A DNA stretch of 51,457 bases from Verrucomicrobiaceae bacterium (GCA_004211885.1 SHBV01000019.1:1-51457); one strand, 5' to 3'; shown: positions 36,033 through 45,894, numbered from the stretch's first letter. A program made the numbers and translations. The notes: generated from the sequence alone by a model not told the origin.

Positions 36033-38582
36033 ATGACCTACTTAAGACTATTTTATGTTTTCACTTTTTCTCTGATGATGGTTTTCAGGGCCAGTGCAGA
36101 GTGGATTGAACTTTTTGATGGTAAGACTACTGAGGGTTGGAAGCCGAGATCTGAAGTTATTTCTTTTGATGCTAAGGGGGGCGAGCTTCATTTGCTGTCG
36201 AAGACAAATTGTTGGGTCACTACTGAGATTCAGATGAGTGATTTTGAGGCAGAGATTGAAGTTCTTATGCCAAAGGAAGAGGGATTTAATTCCGGATTAG
36301 CTTTCAGATGCATTGGTAATCAGGGTCGTCCTAAAGGATACCAGTGTGAGATTGATCGACAAAAGCCAGGCGGAGTTTATGGGATCGGCAATGGTGGTTG
36401 GATCTATCCAGGAAAAGGCCAGACCAAAGAGTTTGCTGAAAGAATTAGTGGTAATTTTAAGAAAGATGATTGGAATCACTTCAGAGTGAAGGCTGTCGGA
36501 GAGAAGATCCAAACATGGCTGAATGGAAAGCCCGTATCAGATATTAAGCATGGAAAGATATTAAAGGGTTATTTTGGTATCCAGCATCATGGGAAAGGAG
36601 GGACCGTTCGTTTCAGGAATATCAGGGCCCGTAAAATCTCTAATAAAAAGGTGACGCAAGAAATTCAGAAAAGACCCAATATTTTATGGATCACGGCTGA
36701 AGATATGAGCCCGACTCTGGGTTGTTATGGAGATAAATATGCGATCACTCCTAACATTGATCAGTTGGCCAAATCTTCGACAAGATACTCCAATGCTTTT
36801 GCCGCTTCTCCGGTCTGTTCTCCTTCAAGGTCGGTCCTGATAACTGGAATGCACAATGTCTCGACTGGGACCCATCAGATGAGGTCCGGTTTCCCTTTGC
36901 CGACGGGAGTCAAGGGCTTCCCGGCTTACATGAGGAAATTAGGCTATTATACAACTAATAATGTTAAAACAGATTATAACAGTAGTGATGCTGCACGTCT
37001 GATCAAAGAATCATGGGATGAATCGAGTCCTAAGGCTCACTGGCGCAACCCGAATCGGAGTCAGGGACAGCCGTTCTTCTCTGTCTTTAATATCATGACC
37101 AGCCACCAGTCCCGCTCAATGGTCTGGCCCTATTCTGTCTTTAAAAAACATGTTCAATCCAAATTGTCGGCTTCTGAAATTCATGATCCTAAGAAGGCCC
37201 CGGTCCCTGCCTATTACCCTGACACGCCCCTCATAAGAAAAACCATTAGCCGATACTATGATTGTGTCACGGCAATGGATCAGCGCGTCGGTGAGATTAT
37301 GAGCCAATTGCATGAGGATGGGTTGGCTGATGATACTATTGTTTTTTTCTTCTCTGACCATGGTTCCGGAATGCCGCGTCATAAGAGGCTATTGCATGAT
37401 AGTGGGATGAAAGTTGCCATGCTGATACATGTTCCTGAGAAGTGGAAACATCTTCGTCCAACTGCTCCCGGTTCAGCGACGGATCAATTAGTGAGTTTTG
37501 TTGATTTTGCACCATCAGTTCTCGGATTAGTTGGTCTTAAATCACCAAAATATATGCAAGGAATTCCTTTCATAGGAGCCGGCTCTACTCAGAAAAGAAA
37601 ATTTGTTTTTGGTAATAGGGACAGGGTCGATGAAGTATTTGATTGTTCCAGATCAGTACGAAATAAGAGATGGTTATACATACGTAATTATCACCCTCAT
37701 CTTTCCTGGAACCAGCCGTCAGTATTTTCCGATCTTGGTGAAATACGGCATGAAATTTCCCGAGTTTTCCGAGAGAATCCTGATTCTTCTAGTGTCGCTC
37801 AGAGGCACTATGCCGGCCCCACAAGGCCAACCGAAGAATTTTATGATTGTAAAAATGATCCTGACAATACGAGCAATTTGATTTTGGGAAAATTGTCGAA
37901 TGAGGCTAACAAAGCATTGCAAAGATTGCGATTAGGATTAGTCGAACACCGCGATGCAGTAGGAGACTTAGGTGCTTTGCCAGAAAGTGAGATGCGTCGG
38001 TGGGTAAAGAATGAAGGTAGCCCAATGAGAGACATTGTTATCGGTAAGACGGACCATTCTCCTGATCTCGAGAGGGCATGGGCAGCTGCTGACAAAGTAG
38101 GAACGTCTGATTCTAAGGAGCTTCTGGAACTTCTTAAAAAAGGGAATGTCAATGAGAGGTATTGGGCTGCAGTTTCTCTTAGAAATGGGTTCTTTAATGA
38201 AAAGAGTATTCAACAAAGCGCATTTGAATGGATTCAGGACGTTGAACCCTCTGTCCGGATTGAGATTGCCGGATGGTTGGCATTTTTTCCTGAAAAAAGA
38301 GAAGCTGCTCTTAATCGATTAGTGAAAGATCTTGGGCATCCTGATTGGGCAGTCGCTTTGCAAGCTTGTCGTGCAATTGAATTGTTGGGACCAAAGGCAA
38401 AGCCAGTCCTAGGGACAATGAAGAAACTTTACGCGAAGACTCGCCATGAACCTGGTGATAATAATTTTTTTATAGCTTTTTCGAGTGGTGCATTTCTTGA
38501 TGGTTTTGGCGAAAAAACAGAACCTTGGGATTTTTCACCAGGGGCCGGTAGTTTCATGCCAGCAAAAAAGAAATCTAATTGA
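36033..38582 (+). CDS. DUF1080 - sulfatase - HEAT triple-domain exported protein
   Basis: 849 residues with a signal peptide about 1-22. Residues about 23-202 are DUF1080 (WIELFDGKTTEGW, NSGLAFRC, YGIGNGGWIYPGKG, GYFGIQHHGKGGTV). Residues about 213-620 are a sulfatase paralogous to the preceding gene, with E223-D224 (ITAEDMS), formylglycine motif C262-S-P264-S-R266, FFSDHGSGMPRHK, and DQLVSFVDFAPSVLGL. About 690-840 are HEAT-like repeats (ERYWAAVSLRNG, PSVRIEIAGWLAFFPE, HPDWAVALQACRAIELLG). DUF1080 includes 3-keto-glycoside hydrolases, so the fusion may couple desulfation with cleavage or binding of the same glycan. It probably shares a transcript with the upstream sulfatase. Confidence 0.9.
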   Translation: MTYLRLFYVFTFSLMMVFRASAEWIELFDGKTTEGWKPRSEVISFDAKGGELHLLSKTNCWVTTEIQMSDFEAEIEVLMPKEEGFNSGLAFRCIGNQGRPKGYQCEIDRQKPGGVYGIGNGGWIYPGKGQTKEFAERISGNFKKDDWNHFRVKAVGEKIQTWLNGKPVSDIKHGKILKGYFGIQHHGKGGTVRFRNIRARKISNKKVTQEIQKRPNILWITAEDMSPTLGCYGDKYAITPNIDQLAKSSTRYSNAFAASPVCSPSRSVLITGMHNVSTGTHQMRSGFPLPTGVKGFPAYMRKLGYYTTNNVKTDYNSSDAARLIKESWDESSPKAHWRNPNRSQGQPFFSVFNIMTSHQSRSMVWPYSVFKKHVQSKLSASEIHDPKKAPVPAYYPDTPLIRKTISRYYDCVTAMDQRVGEIMSQLHEDGLADDTIVFFFSDHGSGMPRHKRLLHDSGMKVAMLIHVPEKWKHLRPTAPGSATDQLVSFVDFAPSVLGLVGLKSPKYMQGIPFIGAGSTQKRKFVFGNRDRVDEVFDCSRSVRNKRWLYIRNYHPHLSWNQPSVFSDLGEIRHEISRVFRENPDSSSVAQRHYAGPTRPTEEFYDCKNDPDNTSNLILGKLSNEANKALQRLRLGLVEHRDAVGDLGALPESEMRRWVKNEGSPMRDIVIGKTDHSPDLERAWAAADKVGTSDSKELLELLKKGNVNERYWAAVSLRNGFFNEKSIQQSAFEWIQDVEPSVRIEIAGWLAFFPEKREAALNRLVKDLGHPDWAVALQACRAIELLGPKAKPVLGTMKKLYAKTRHEPGDNNFFIAFSSGAFLDGFGEKTEPWDFSPGAGSFMPAKKKSN

Positions 38583-38652
38583 GATTTTTCTAGCACTGAT
38601 CAATCTTCATTATTGGCTTTTCCAAGTCCACGGGCTTTGTTAAATTGGATAC

Positions 38653-39684
38653 ATGAATGTTGGTATTGTTGGATACGGTTGGGTCGCAGGAGCTCATATT
38701 GATGCCCTTAATTCGATTGATGGGATCGAAGTGACTGCAGTTTGTTCTTCTCGTCCTCAGGATGAGAATGAGCTTTCAAAGAAGCACGGTTCATCTATCA
38801 AGGCATTTCAGGACCTGGGAGAAATGCTCTCATCAGATGACATTGAAGTGATTTCTATTTGCAGTTATCCGGGCCAGCACAAAGAACATGCGATTGCTGC
38901 CGCGAGAGCAGGAAAGCATCTTATCCTTGAAAAACCTCTCGCATTGTCCATTGAGGACTGTTCTGAAATTCGTTCAGTTATTGAGGAAGCGAATGTTCGA
39001 ACTTGTGTATGTTTTGAGTGTCGATATTCGAGTCAGTTCCTTGCAACTAAATCAGTCATTGATGATGGGTTATTGGGGCAAATTCACTATGGTGAGGTGG
39101 ATTATTATCATGGCATTGGACCATGGTACGGACAATTTCGTTGGAATACCGGAAAGGAGCATGGAGGAAGTAGTTTACTTTCAGCAGGGTGTCATGCCCT
39201 CGACGCGTTGCTCCTTTGTATGGGAGGTGATGTTGAGGAAGTGAGTTCATATGCTGCGGTTTCAGCGAGCTCTACTTTTTCTGATTACGAATATCCCACG
39301 ACCACGACCACTATAATGAAGTTCACTGATGGGCGCATAGGTAAAGCAACTTCATGCATCGATTGCCTCCAACCATATTACTTTCATACTCATCTTGTCG
39401 GTTCAGAGGGGAGCTTACTGGACAATAAGTTTCATTCTGAAAAGCTCTCCACTGACAAAGGGTCTTGGAGTTCATTATCAATGAAAATGTTGGATTCTGG
39501 TGATGTGAGTGACCATCCGTATACGACTCAATTTCAGGCATTCTTTGATTCGATGGCTAAGGGAGAAGAAATGCCACTGACCTCAATTAATGAAGCTTAT
39601 AAGAGCTTTGAGGTTGTCTTTGCTGCGGACAGATCGGCTGAGCTTGGCAGGCCTGTGAAAATTTCAGAAATTCGTGGTGACTAA
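38653..39684 (+). CDS. Cytoplasmic Gfo/Idh/MocA-family oxidoreductase
   Basis: 343 residues without a signal peptide. The NAD(P)-binding Rossmann start is VGIVGYGWVAGAHI; the family lysine is in LEKPLAL, and SAGCHALDALLLCMGG holds the catalytic histidine region. It oxidises or reduces a sugar or cyclitol. Its 3' end overlaps the PIG-L deacetylase start by about 11 bases, and a NagB-like gene follows, so an amino-sugar derivative is a reasonable substrate. The 70-base gap after the sulfatase gene contains no obvious terminator, so transcription may continue from there. Confidence 0.9.
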   Translation: MNVGIVGYGWVAGAHIDALNSIDGIEVTAVCSSRPQDENELSKKHGSSIKAFQDLGEMLSSDDIEVISICSYPGQHKEHAIAAARAGKHLILEKPLALSIEDCSEIRSVIEEANVRTCVCFECRYSSQFLATKSVIDDGLLGQIHYGEVDYYHGIGPWYGQFRWNTGKEHGGSSLLSAGCHALDALLLCMGGDVEEVSSYAAVSASSTFSDYEYPTTTTTIMKFTDGRIGKATSCIDCLQPYYFHTHLVGSEGSLLDNKFHSEKLSTDKGSWSSLSMKMLDSGDVSDHPYTTQFQAFFDSMAKGEEMPLTSINEAYKSFEVVFAADRSAELGRPVKISEIRGD

Positions 39685-40468
39685 AAATGCAATCGCAATA
39701 GTCGCCCACCCGGACGATATTGAGTTTCTCTTTGCGGGCACGATGCTTCAATTGGCTGCTCGCGGATGGAATCTCCATTATGTTACCATTGCTAGTGGCA
39801 ATTGTGGTTCATTAGATATGGATGCTGAAGAGACTCGGCAAGTTCGTCAGGACGAGGCCCAACGCGCGGCAGCATATTTAGGTGCTAAATATTATTCTCC
39901 ATTATGTGATGATCTGGAGATCGTCTACTCCGTGGATTTGCTCCGACGTTTGTCCTCAGTGATTCGGTCCGTGGCGCCAAATATTGTCCTTACACATTCT
40001 CCTGAAGATTACATGGTAGATCATATGGAAACGTCCCGTTTAGCAGTCACTGCAGCTTTCACTCATGGCATGCCTAACTTTGTTACTGATCCTCCAACGA
40101 GTCATCTTGATGAACATCAGACCAGTGTATATCATGCCATGCCTCATGGATTGAGAGATGGACTGAGGAAGAAAATAATTCCTGAATCGTACGTTGATAT
40201 TTCGTCAGTCATGGAAAGTAAGAGAGATTCTCTAGCAGAGCACAAGAGCCAGCATTCCTGGCTCGAGTCTAGTCAGGGGATGAATTCTTATCTCATGTCC
40301 ATGGAGAACATGTCCCGTGAACTCGGAGAAATGTCAGGGAAATTTGATTATGCTGAGGGCTGGAGGAGGAGATCTCATCTTGGTTTTAGCCAAAATGACG
40401 AGGATCCGCTTTCAGAAGCTCTCCAAGAACTGTACTATTTAAACCCGGAATATAATTTGGATAATTAG
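39674..40468 (+). CDS. PIG-L (LmbE-like) N-acetylglucosamine deacetylase family protein
   Basis: 264 residues; start is GTG at 39674 (or the next GTG at 39677), overlapping the oxidoreductase stop (39682-39684). Zinc ligands are H12 and D15 in AHPDD and H117 in EDYMVDH. Members remove acetyl groups from GlcNAc-type moieties (GlcNAc-PI, GlcNAc-inositol, GlcNAc-malate, chitobiose). No signal peptide, so it acts on an imported sugar or intermediate. The next gene, 7 bases on, is a NagB-like isomerase. In Bacteroidetes a NagB-like domain and an LmbE-like domain occur fused in one protein, which supports a joint role. Confidence 0.9.
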   Translation: MVTKNAIAIVAHPDDIEFLFAGTMLQLAARGWNLHYVTIASGNCGSLDMDAEETRQVRQDEAQRAAAYLGAKYYSPLCDDLEIVYSVDLLRRLSSVIRSVAPNIVLTHSPEDYMVDHMETSRLAVTAAFTHGMPNFVTDPPTSHLDEHQTSVYHAMPHGLRDGLRKKIIPESYVDISSVMESKRDSLAEHKSQHSWLESSQGMNSYLMSMENMSRELGEMSGKFDYAEGWRRRSHLGFSQNDEDPLSEALQELYYLNPEYNLDN

Positions 40469-40475
40469 ACCTGAT

Positions 40476-41408
40476 ATGGCCAGAAAACTAAGCACAATAG
40501 CACCTGATTGGTGGGACTATACTACCCTTGATGATGATTTAATTCGTGATGCTGCTTCATTAAGTATGCAAGACTTGGAGCAACTGTCACGTCCAGGTTT
40601 CAAGGTATTCATGTATGATACTTTGGAAGATTTTTATTTAGCTGAGGCTCTTGAATACATTAGTGCATGGCAATCCTCTACTCCTGATAACCCTGTAGGA
40701 ATATGTGGCCCCATAGGCCCTACAGAACAATTGCCGCTCGTAGCTCGGCTCGTGAATGAGCTCAGGGTGGATCTATCCGCGGCACATTTTTGGGGAATGG
40801 ATGAATGGTTAGGTGAGGATGAAAAGGAAGTGCCAATTGCGCATCCTCTTTCCTTTGAGAGAGCTGATAGGGAGTTGTGCTTTGATCGCATTTCCAAGGA
40901 TCTACAAATGCCTGAGTCAAATATGCATTTTCCTGCTGCAGATACTAAGGAGTATATCAATTCATGGGAAGTTGTCCGATGCGCAGTGATGCAGGGAGGT
41001 CAGGGTGACATTAAGCATTGGGCCTTTAACGATCCTCCGCGACGCGAAGGGGAATATAAGGAATCTCCCCCATCACCGAATCAATACAAGGAACTCTCAA
41101 CACGAGTCGTGGAACTGCATCCAATTACCTTGGCACAGAACGCTAGGACTTCAGGTGGTGGCAATATCACTCTAGTTCCTGAGAGGGCAATTACAGTCGG
41201 CCCTGTTCAAACATGGAAATCAGATAAGGTCTCAATTTGGCAGGCAGGCACTCATGATAATCCGTTTGGTCAGCGTTTGACTGCTTTAATGATTTCTAAA
41301 GGCATTCCTGATACTGCTGTTCCGATGTCATTGCTAGCAGATCACCCTAACGTGCAGTTCAATTATTATCGGGGCGGGCTAGGGAGTTGTGATATTGAAA
41401 TGCATTAA
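40476..41408 (+). CDS. Diverged glucosamine-6-phosphate deaminase/isomerase (NagB-like) family protein
   Basis: 310 residues, cytoplasmic. Aligned by eye with Nag[13 protein letters not shown] for the phosphate loop region, [10 protein letters not shown] for the MDEY region (D109 equals catalytic D72 of E. coli), [16 protein letters not shown] for GIGVDGHIAFNEP, and VPERAITVG for the VPxxALTVG strand. The histidine (H181) is kept, but the aspartate before it (E. coli D141) is replaced by isoleucine and the glutamate (E148) by aspartate. This suggests changed chemistry or substrate. The N-terminal 40 residues are an extension absent from NagB. It lies 7 bases after the PIG-L gene, so deacetylation then deamination or isomerisation of an amino sugar is inferred. 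Confidence 0.78.
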   Translation: MARKLSTIAPDWWDYTTLDDDLIRDAASLSMQDLEQLSRPGFKVFMYDTLEDFYLAEALEYISAWQSSTPDNPVGICGPIGPTEQLPLVARLVNELRVDLSAAHFWGMDEWLGEDEKEVPIAHPLSFERADRELCFDRISKDLQMPESNMHFPAADTKEYINSWEVVRCAVMQGGQGDIKHWAFNDPPRREGEYKESPPSPNQYKELSTRVVELHPITLAQNARTSGGGNITLVPERAITVGPVQTWKSDKVSIWQAGTHDNPFGQRLTALMISKGIPDTAVPMSLLADHPNVQFNYYRGGLGSCDIEMH

Positions 41409-41465
41409 TTAGTGGGTTGTTCGAATTAACAAGACACGGGACATGAGTTCGTGATACTGTCTGGC

Positions 41466-42839
41466 ATGCCTAAAAAGACTCTGACCAGACGTACGTTATT
41501 GGCTGCTTCAGGAGCAGGAACCTCACTCAATCTTCTTCGCTCTGGTACCCTGTACGGTAAAGAGCCTAAGGCATTGGATAAACTGTCAGTGGCTTTTATC
41601 GGGATGGGTGGACAGATCCAGGGGCACGTTGCCAATATCCTTAATCAAGGACAGCACGTTGCCGCTTTTTGTGATGTTGATAAGAGGCAGATTGAAAACT
41701 CCAAGAACCGGCACGGAAATAAGGTTAATAAGGTAAAGGAATATGAGGATTACAGGGAATTGATAGAGAAGGAAAAATCAGTCGATGCAGTCGTAATTGC
41801 AACGCCTGATCATTGGCATGCTCCAATCTGCAGGGCAGCTATGAGCGCGGGGAAGCATGTTTATTGTGAAAAGCCGCTGACCCATACAATTAAGGAAGCA
41901 AGAGAACTTAGAGAACTGACGCGAGCTTCAAAAGTTGTAACTCAGACCGGCAATCAGGGCAGTGCATCTTCTAATCTACGTCGTAGTATGGAATTAATTG
42001 AGGCTGATGTTTTTGGTCCTATCCGTGAAATTCATGTTTGGCATCCAAAGCACAATTGGCCGAGTGGTGGTGTCAGGCCAGCCGGTTCAGATTCAGTGCC
42101 AAAGGGGCTGAACTGGGATTTTTGGTGTGGTACTGCGCCCGTGCGACCATATAAGGAAGGAATTTATCATCCGGTGAAGTGGCGCGGATGGTATGACTTT
42201 GGAAATGGATTCATAGGTGATTTTTGCTGCCATTCATTTAATCTAGCTCTTAGATCACTGAGCTTGGATTATCCTTCCAAGATTTCTTTCACTGGTGAAG
42301 GGTTGGGCACTGAAACCTTTGCGAAGTCATGCGCAGTCAAGTATCACTTTTCCAAAAATAAGGACCGGTCCCATGATGTCGCATTAAATATTTATACTGG
42401 TGGAGGGAAGGCCGTTCCGCCTGATTATGCGGTGGAGGCAGCTGTCAATACTTTTGGTAGCTTGCCTAGGGTAGGTTGTATTTTTATTGGTGATAAAGGA
42501 ATGCTTTCTTCAGGACTATGGAACTCTCAGTGCTACATAAAGATGAAAGGAGAAGAGAAGTATATTGGTGAAGGGAATCATGATGCAACGAAAGCCGTTC
42601 CCAAAAATATTCCTAGATCAAGGGGCCACATGCATGAGTGGGTCGATGCTTGCAAAGGAAAAGGAAAGACCTTTGCTGATTTTGAGCATGGAGGACACCT
42701 CACGGAAATTGGCCTTTCCGGAATCGTGGCCTTAAAGATGCAGAAAGAAATTGAGTGGGACGGGCAAGCAATGAAGGTAAAGGGTCATCCGGAAGCGGAT
42801 GCTTATATTGGCAAAGAAGATAGGAAAGAATGGCTCTAG
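41466..42839 (+). CDS. Tat-exported Gfo/Idh/MocA-family oxidoreductase
   Basis: 457 residues from ATG 41466, chosen over GTG 41451 because it begins directly with a Tat signal (MPKKTLTRRTLLAASGAG). Rossmann motif AFIGMGGQIQGHV; family motifs TPDHWHAPICRAAMSAGKHVYCEKPLTH; and GNGFIGDFCCHSFNLALRSL for the catalytic histidine region. Tat export means folding with NAD(P) bound before transport, as for glucose-fructose oxidoreductase, so the cofactor is likely held tightly. Such periplasmic members are candidates for the C3-oxidation step in oxidoreductive glycoside cleavage. It follows the NagB-like gene by 57 bases and converges on the sulfatase gene at 42847. Confidence 0.9.
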   Translation: MPKKTLTRRTLLAASGAGTSLNLLRSGTLYGKEPKALDKLSVAFIGMGGQIQGHVANILNQGQHVAAFCDVDKRQIENSKNRHGNKVNKVKEYEDYRELIEKEKSVDAVVIATPDHWHAPICRAAMSAGKHVYCEKPLTHTIKEARELRELTRASKVVTQTGNQGSASSNLRRSMELIEADVFGPIREIHVWHPKHNWPSGGVRPAGSDSVPKGLNWDFWCGTAPVRPYKEGIYHPVKWRGWYDFGNGFIGDFCCHSFNLALRSLSLDYPSKISFTGEGLGTETFAKSCAVKYHFSKNKDRSHDVALNIYTGGGKAVPPDYAVEAAVNTFGSLPRVGCIFIGDKGMLSSGLWNSQCYIKMKGEEKYIGEGNHDATKAVPKNIPRSRGHMHEWVDACKGKGKTFADFEHGGHLTEIGLSGIVALKMQKEIEWDGQAMKVKGHPEADAYIGKEDRKEWL

Positions 42840-42846
42840 TCCATAA

Positions 42847-44615
42847 TCATTGAATTCGCTTGAGCATCATTAGGCGAAATTCAATTGATGTGTCTCCTGG
42901 AATCTCCAAGGCACGCATAGTAAGTTCTCCTTTCCCTTTATTTAATTTTATTTCCCCTATTTTTACTTCCTTGAAATCTTTCACATAAGATTCCCGACGC
43001 GTGACGCGGTCATTTTCATGGCCCCGGTTTTGCACTTCGTGAGGTTCGGTAATTGTGTATTGGATCTTGGATTGATTGTGACTCAGTTCTAGGACAGTGC
43101 CTTCGTTTCCCTTTTGAAGCGCATAATGTATTGATACTTCATAAGTGCCGGTGGACCCTACCTCACAGTCCCATGTAATTTTATCCTGAGTGCGCTTCCA
43201 ATTCATGAAATAAGAACAATTAGGAGCTCTCCCTGAGCGCTTTATGCCACCATGAGCCACTCCGTCCCGAGCGGGGATTTGAGTCCAGAGATAGGCTGGG
43301 TGCCCGATAATAAAGGGCCGAGTATCTTTATCCAATTCGGAGAGTACATTTTCTTCCCATTCTTTAACTTCCTTCAGTAACTGTTTGGCTACTTTGGATT
43401 GAGTGCTACTCACATCGATTTGTTGTCCTGGGTCCTTAATAAGATCAAATAGCTTTCCTTGATGATCGAGTCGGAAACGCTGAGTCCTTGCGCTGACTTT
43501 ACCTTTCCAGTAATTGATCAAGGTCCTCTCTTTCCAAGAAATTTTTTCCTGCATTAAGAGAGGTTTCAAGCTCCTTCCGTCCAGAGTTTTTTTACTGGTC
43601 ACTGGGATGCTTGAACAATCTGCTAGCGTAGGAAGTAAATCCAATGCAGATGCAATTGGTTTAATGAATTTTCCTTTTGGGATATGGCCTGGCCACCGAA
43701 TCAGCAACGGTGAGCGTACTCCGCCCTCATCTGTTGAACCTTTACGGCCTTTCATCGCGCCGTTCCAGCGCACGCCATTCGGACCATTATCATGAAAAAA
43801 TACTACGATAGTCTCATTAGTAATTCCTAGGTTCTTAATTTTATTAAGGATCCTTCCAACGTTCCAGTCAATATTTTCACACATGGCCAAAGCGCAACGT
43901 AAGTGAGGTGTATTTTCTCTTCTTGGGTCTCGGTTATGAAGTTTTATTTCCTTGTCCTTGAACTTATTCCACCACTTGTCGGGGACCTGCATCGGAGAGT
44001 GAGGAGTGTTGTAGGGAACATAAGCAAAGAATGGCTTTCCTTCTTTGATAGAACTATCCATGAAGGCCATGGCTTTATTCGTAAAGTCGTCAATACAAAA
44101 CCCTTCTCCATTTACGATCTGACCATTGTGTTCGAGGGGAGGACCGAAGTAATCTCCCCAGTGCCCAGAGCAGAATCCATAAAATTCATCAAATCCTCGA
44201 CCATTAGGATGGTAAGGGTATTGCATTCCGTTATGCCATTTACCAAATGCACCTGTGGCATATCCTGCTGATTTGAATGTATCTGCAATGGTGAGTTCAT
44301 CCAGATCCAAGCGTTCGCCTCCGGTCGAGGTACTATAAACGCCTCCCCTAACATGGTATCTGCCTGTTAAGAATTCTGCGCGAGTGGGTGAGCATACTGG
44401 GCAAACAAAGAAACGATCGAACCGTGCTCCGTCATGAGCTAACGAATCAATGTTGGGAGTGGAAAGGTCGGTGTTTCCGTTAAGACTCAGGTCGCCCCAT
44501 CCCTGATCATCAGTTAGAATAACAACGACATTGGGTTGATTGGCCTGGACACTTGAAATTATTAGTAAAAAAAACAGTAAACGGAGTCCTCCTATTTTTT
44601 TTTTATGTATGCCAT
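42847..44615 (-). CDS. Exported sulfatase; start codon out of frame by one base at a poly(A) tract
   Basis: The coding frame is open from 44628 down to 42847 and encodes a complete sulfatase: DDQGWGDLS metal pair, formylglycine motif C-S-P-T-R (about 44389-44375), GKWHNG, FFHDNGPNG. The C-terminal beta-domain runs from about the last 150 residues. No ATG, GTG or TTG precedes the catalytic part in this frame; the TTG at 44310 would remove the active site. ATG 44615-44613 is in another frame and stops after seven codons. One extra A in the A10 run (complement of 44595-44604) joins that ATG to the frame, giving MAYIKKKIGGLRLLFFLLII, a signal peptide, and a 589-residue protein. Either slippage, phase variation or a sequencing error. 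It is last in the CE15-PQQ operon. Confidence 0.85.
44595..44604 (-). repeat. Homopolymer A10 (coding strand) at the sulfatase start
   Basis: Ten consecutive T on the plus strand, ten A on the coding strand, nine bases after the only plausible ATG of the sulfatase gene. Eleven A would put the ATG in frame, ten do not. Tracts of this length are prone to replication slippage and RNA polymerase slippage. Confidence 0.9.
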
Positions 44616-44634
44616 TTTGAGTCGATTGTTAATG

Positions 44635-45885
44635 TTAAGGATTCAGTTTCCAACAAACAATCTTCTTATCTGTTCGAGCAAATATGTGCCCCTCATTGTA
44701 GGCAGGATGGGCCCAGGTCTTCCCGGTAATCTGTGATCTCGAATGTATTTCAAAACCTTCTTTAGTCAGTGTTACGGACAAAAGTTCACCATTGGCGTTG
44801 AGTATTAATGCACGGTCCTTGCGCTTTCCATCATGGGCCCAGACTAGCGTTGCCTGGGGATTTCTTCCTGACGGAGTTATATCGTGATTCTTAGAATCGT
44901 CCCAGTACTTTTTACCGGTCCTTATTTCAAAGCAGCAAAGACCGTTCGTTCTATCAAGCAAATAAACTAAACCATCTTTCTGAAGGGGTTGCGCCATGAG
45001 TCCTCTAATATTTTCCTGATCTTCCCATAAAAGCTTAACGCTTCTGCCATCCTCACCTAATTGGAGGGCCCTGGAACCGTGCCAGTACCCGCATACCAGA
45101 ATTATATTGTCATGGTAGATTGGCATCGCTATAGAGACTCCGTATTTTATTTTATAAGGAAAAGACCACAGAACTTCACCATTCTTTGGCGACATGCCTC
45201 GAACGTTTTCAGGTGTCCATGCGAGCATCATTTCATTTCCTTGATGCTTTATGAATGTAGGCATGGCATAACCTGCAGGATCATCAGACCCTGACCATAA
45301 CTTGGATCCGGTATCAGGATCCAAAGCAATGTAGCCACCACTGCTACTACCTATTTGATAAATAATGGATTTATTCCATGGCGCGGGTGAAGAAGCAAAT
45401 CCCCAAGTCGGACGCTTTGCACCAAAGGCCTCTCTACTGTCTTTTGCCCATATAACTTTTCCATTATTCATGTCCAGGCAGTGCATGTGACCGACTGCAC
45501 CAAAAGTGAAGGCTTTATCATTGAAAATTGTGACGGATGCTCTTGGTCCAATGTCATAGCTCAGCCCCTTATAATTGGCTTCATATTGATGTTCCCAAAT
45601 TAGTTTGCCGCTCTTCTCTTCAAAACAGAGTATTCTTTCCAGATTTTTATTTTCTGGACGATCCATTGTATAAACTTTTCCAGCCTTAATGGTGATGCCG
45701 CTGTATCCACCATTAATTTGATGCTCCCATACCTTTTTGGGATTTTCTATATTTAGAGGGAGTCCAGGACATTCCCATATCCCTTCTCCAGTCGAACCAC
45801 GGAACTTGGGCCAGTCCGCTTCCGCTGCAAGAAGCAGTGCCCAAAAAAATATTACGTTTGATAGTGTCTTAATTCTTAGCACCAA
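44635..45885 (-). CDS. Exported PQQ-like beta-propeller protein
   Basis: 416 residues; a signal peptide ends near residue 23 (LLAAEAD). The repeats are of the PQQ/BamB type: DWPKFRGSTGEGIW at the start, then blades ending in GKLIWEHQ, GKVIWAKD, GSKLWSGSD, GEVLWSFPY, GKKYWDD. No haem motif or classical PQQ dehydrogenase ligands are seen, so a binding or scaffold role is as likely as catalysis. It lies 9 bases after the glucuronoyl esterase gene and 19 bases before the sulfatase ATG. The three-gene operon suggests a shared polymer substrate. Confidence 0.85.
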   Translation of the reverse strand: MVLRIKTLSNVIFFWALLLAAEADWPKFRGSTGEGIWECPGLPLNIENPKKVWEHQINGGYSGITIKAGKVYTMDRPENKNLERILCFEEKSGKLIWEHQYEANYKGLSYDIGPRASVTIFNDKAFTFGAVGHMHCLDMNNGKVIWAKDSREAFGAKRPTWGFASSPAPWNKSIIYQIGSSSGGYIALDPDTGSKLWSGSDDPAGYAMPTFIKHQGNEMMLAWTPENVRGMSPKNGEVLWSFPYKIKYGVSIAMPIYHDNIILVCGYWHGSRALQLGEDGRSVKLLWEDQENIRGLMAQPLQKDGLVYLLDRTNGLCCFEIRTGKKYWDDSKNHDITPSGRNPQATLVWAHDGKRKDRALILNANGELLSVTLTKEGFEIHSRSQITGKTWAHPAYNEGHIFARTDKKIVCWKLNP

Positions 45886-45894
45886 TTTACGGGG

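Noticed and set aside
44308..44310. TTG start for the sulfatase at 42847-44310
   Set aside because: It would delete the signal peptide, metal pair and formylglycine site that are encoded in the same frame just upstream.
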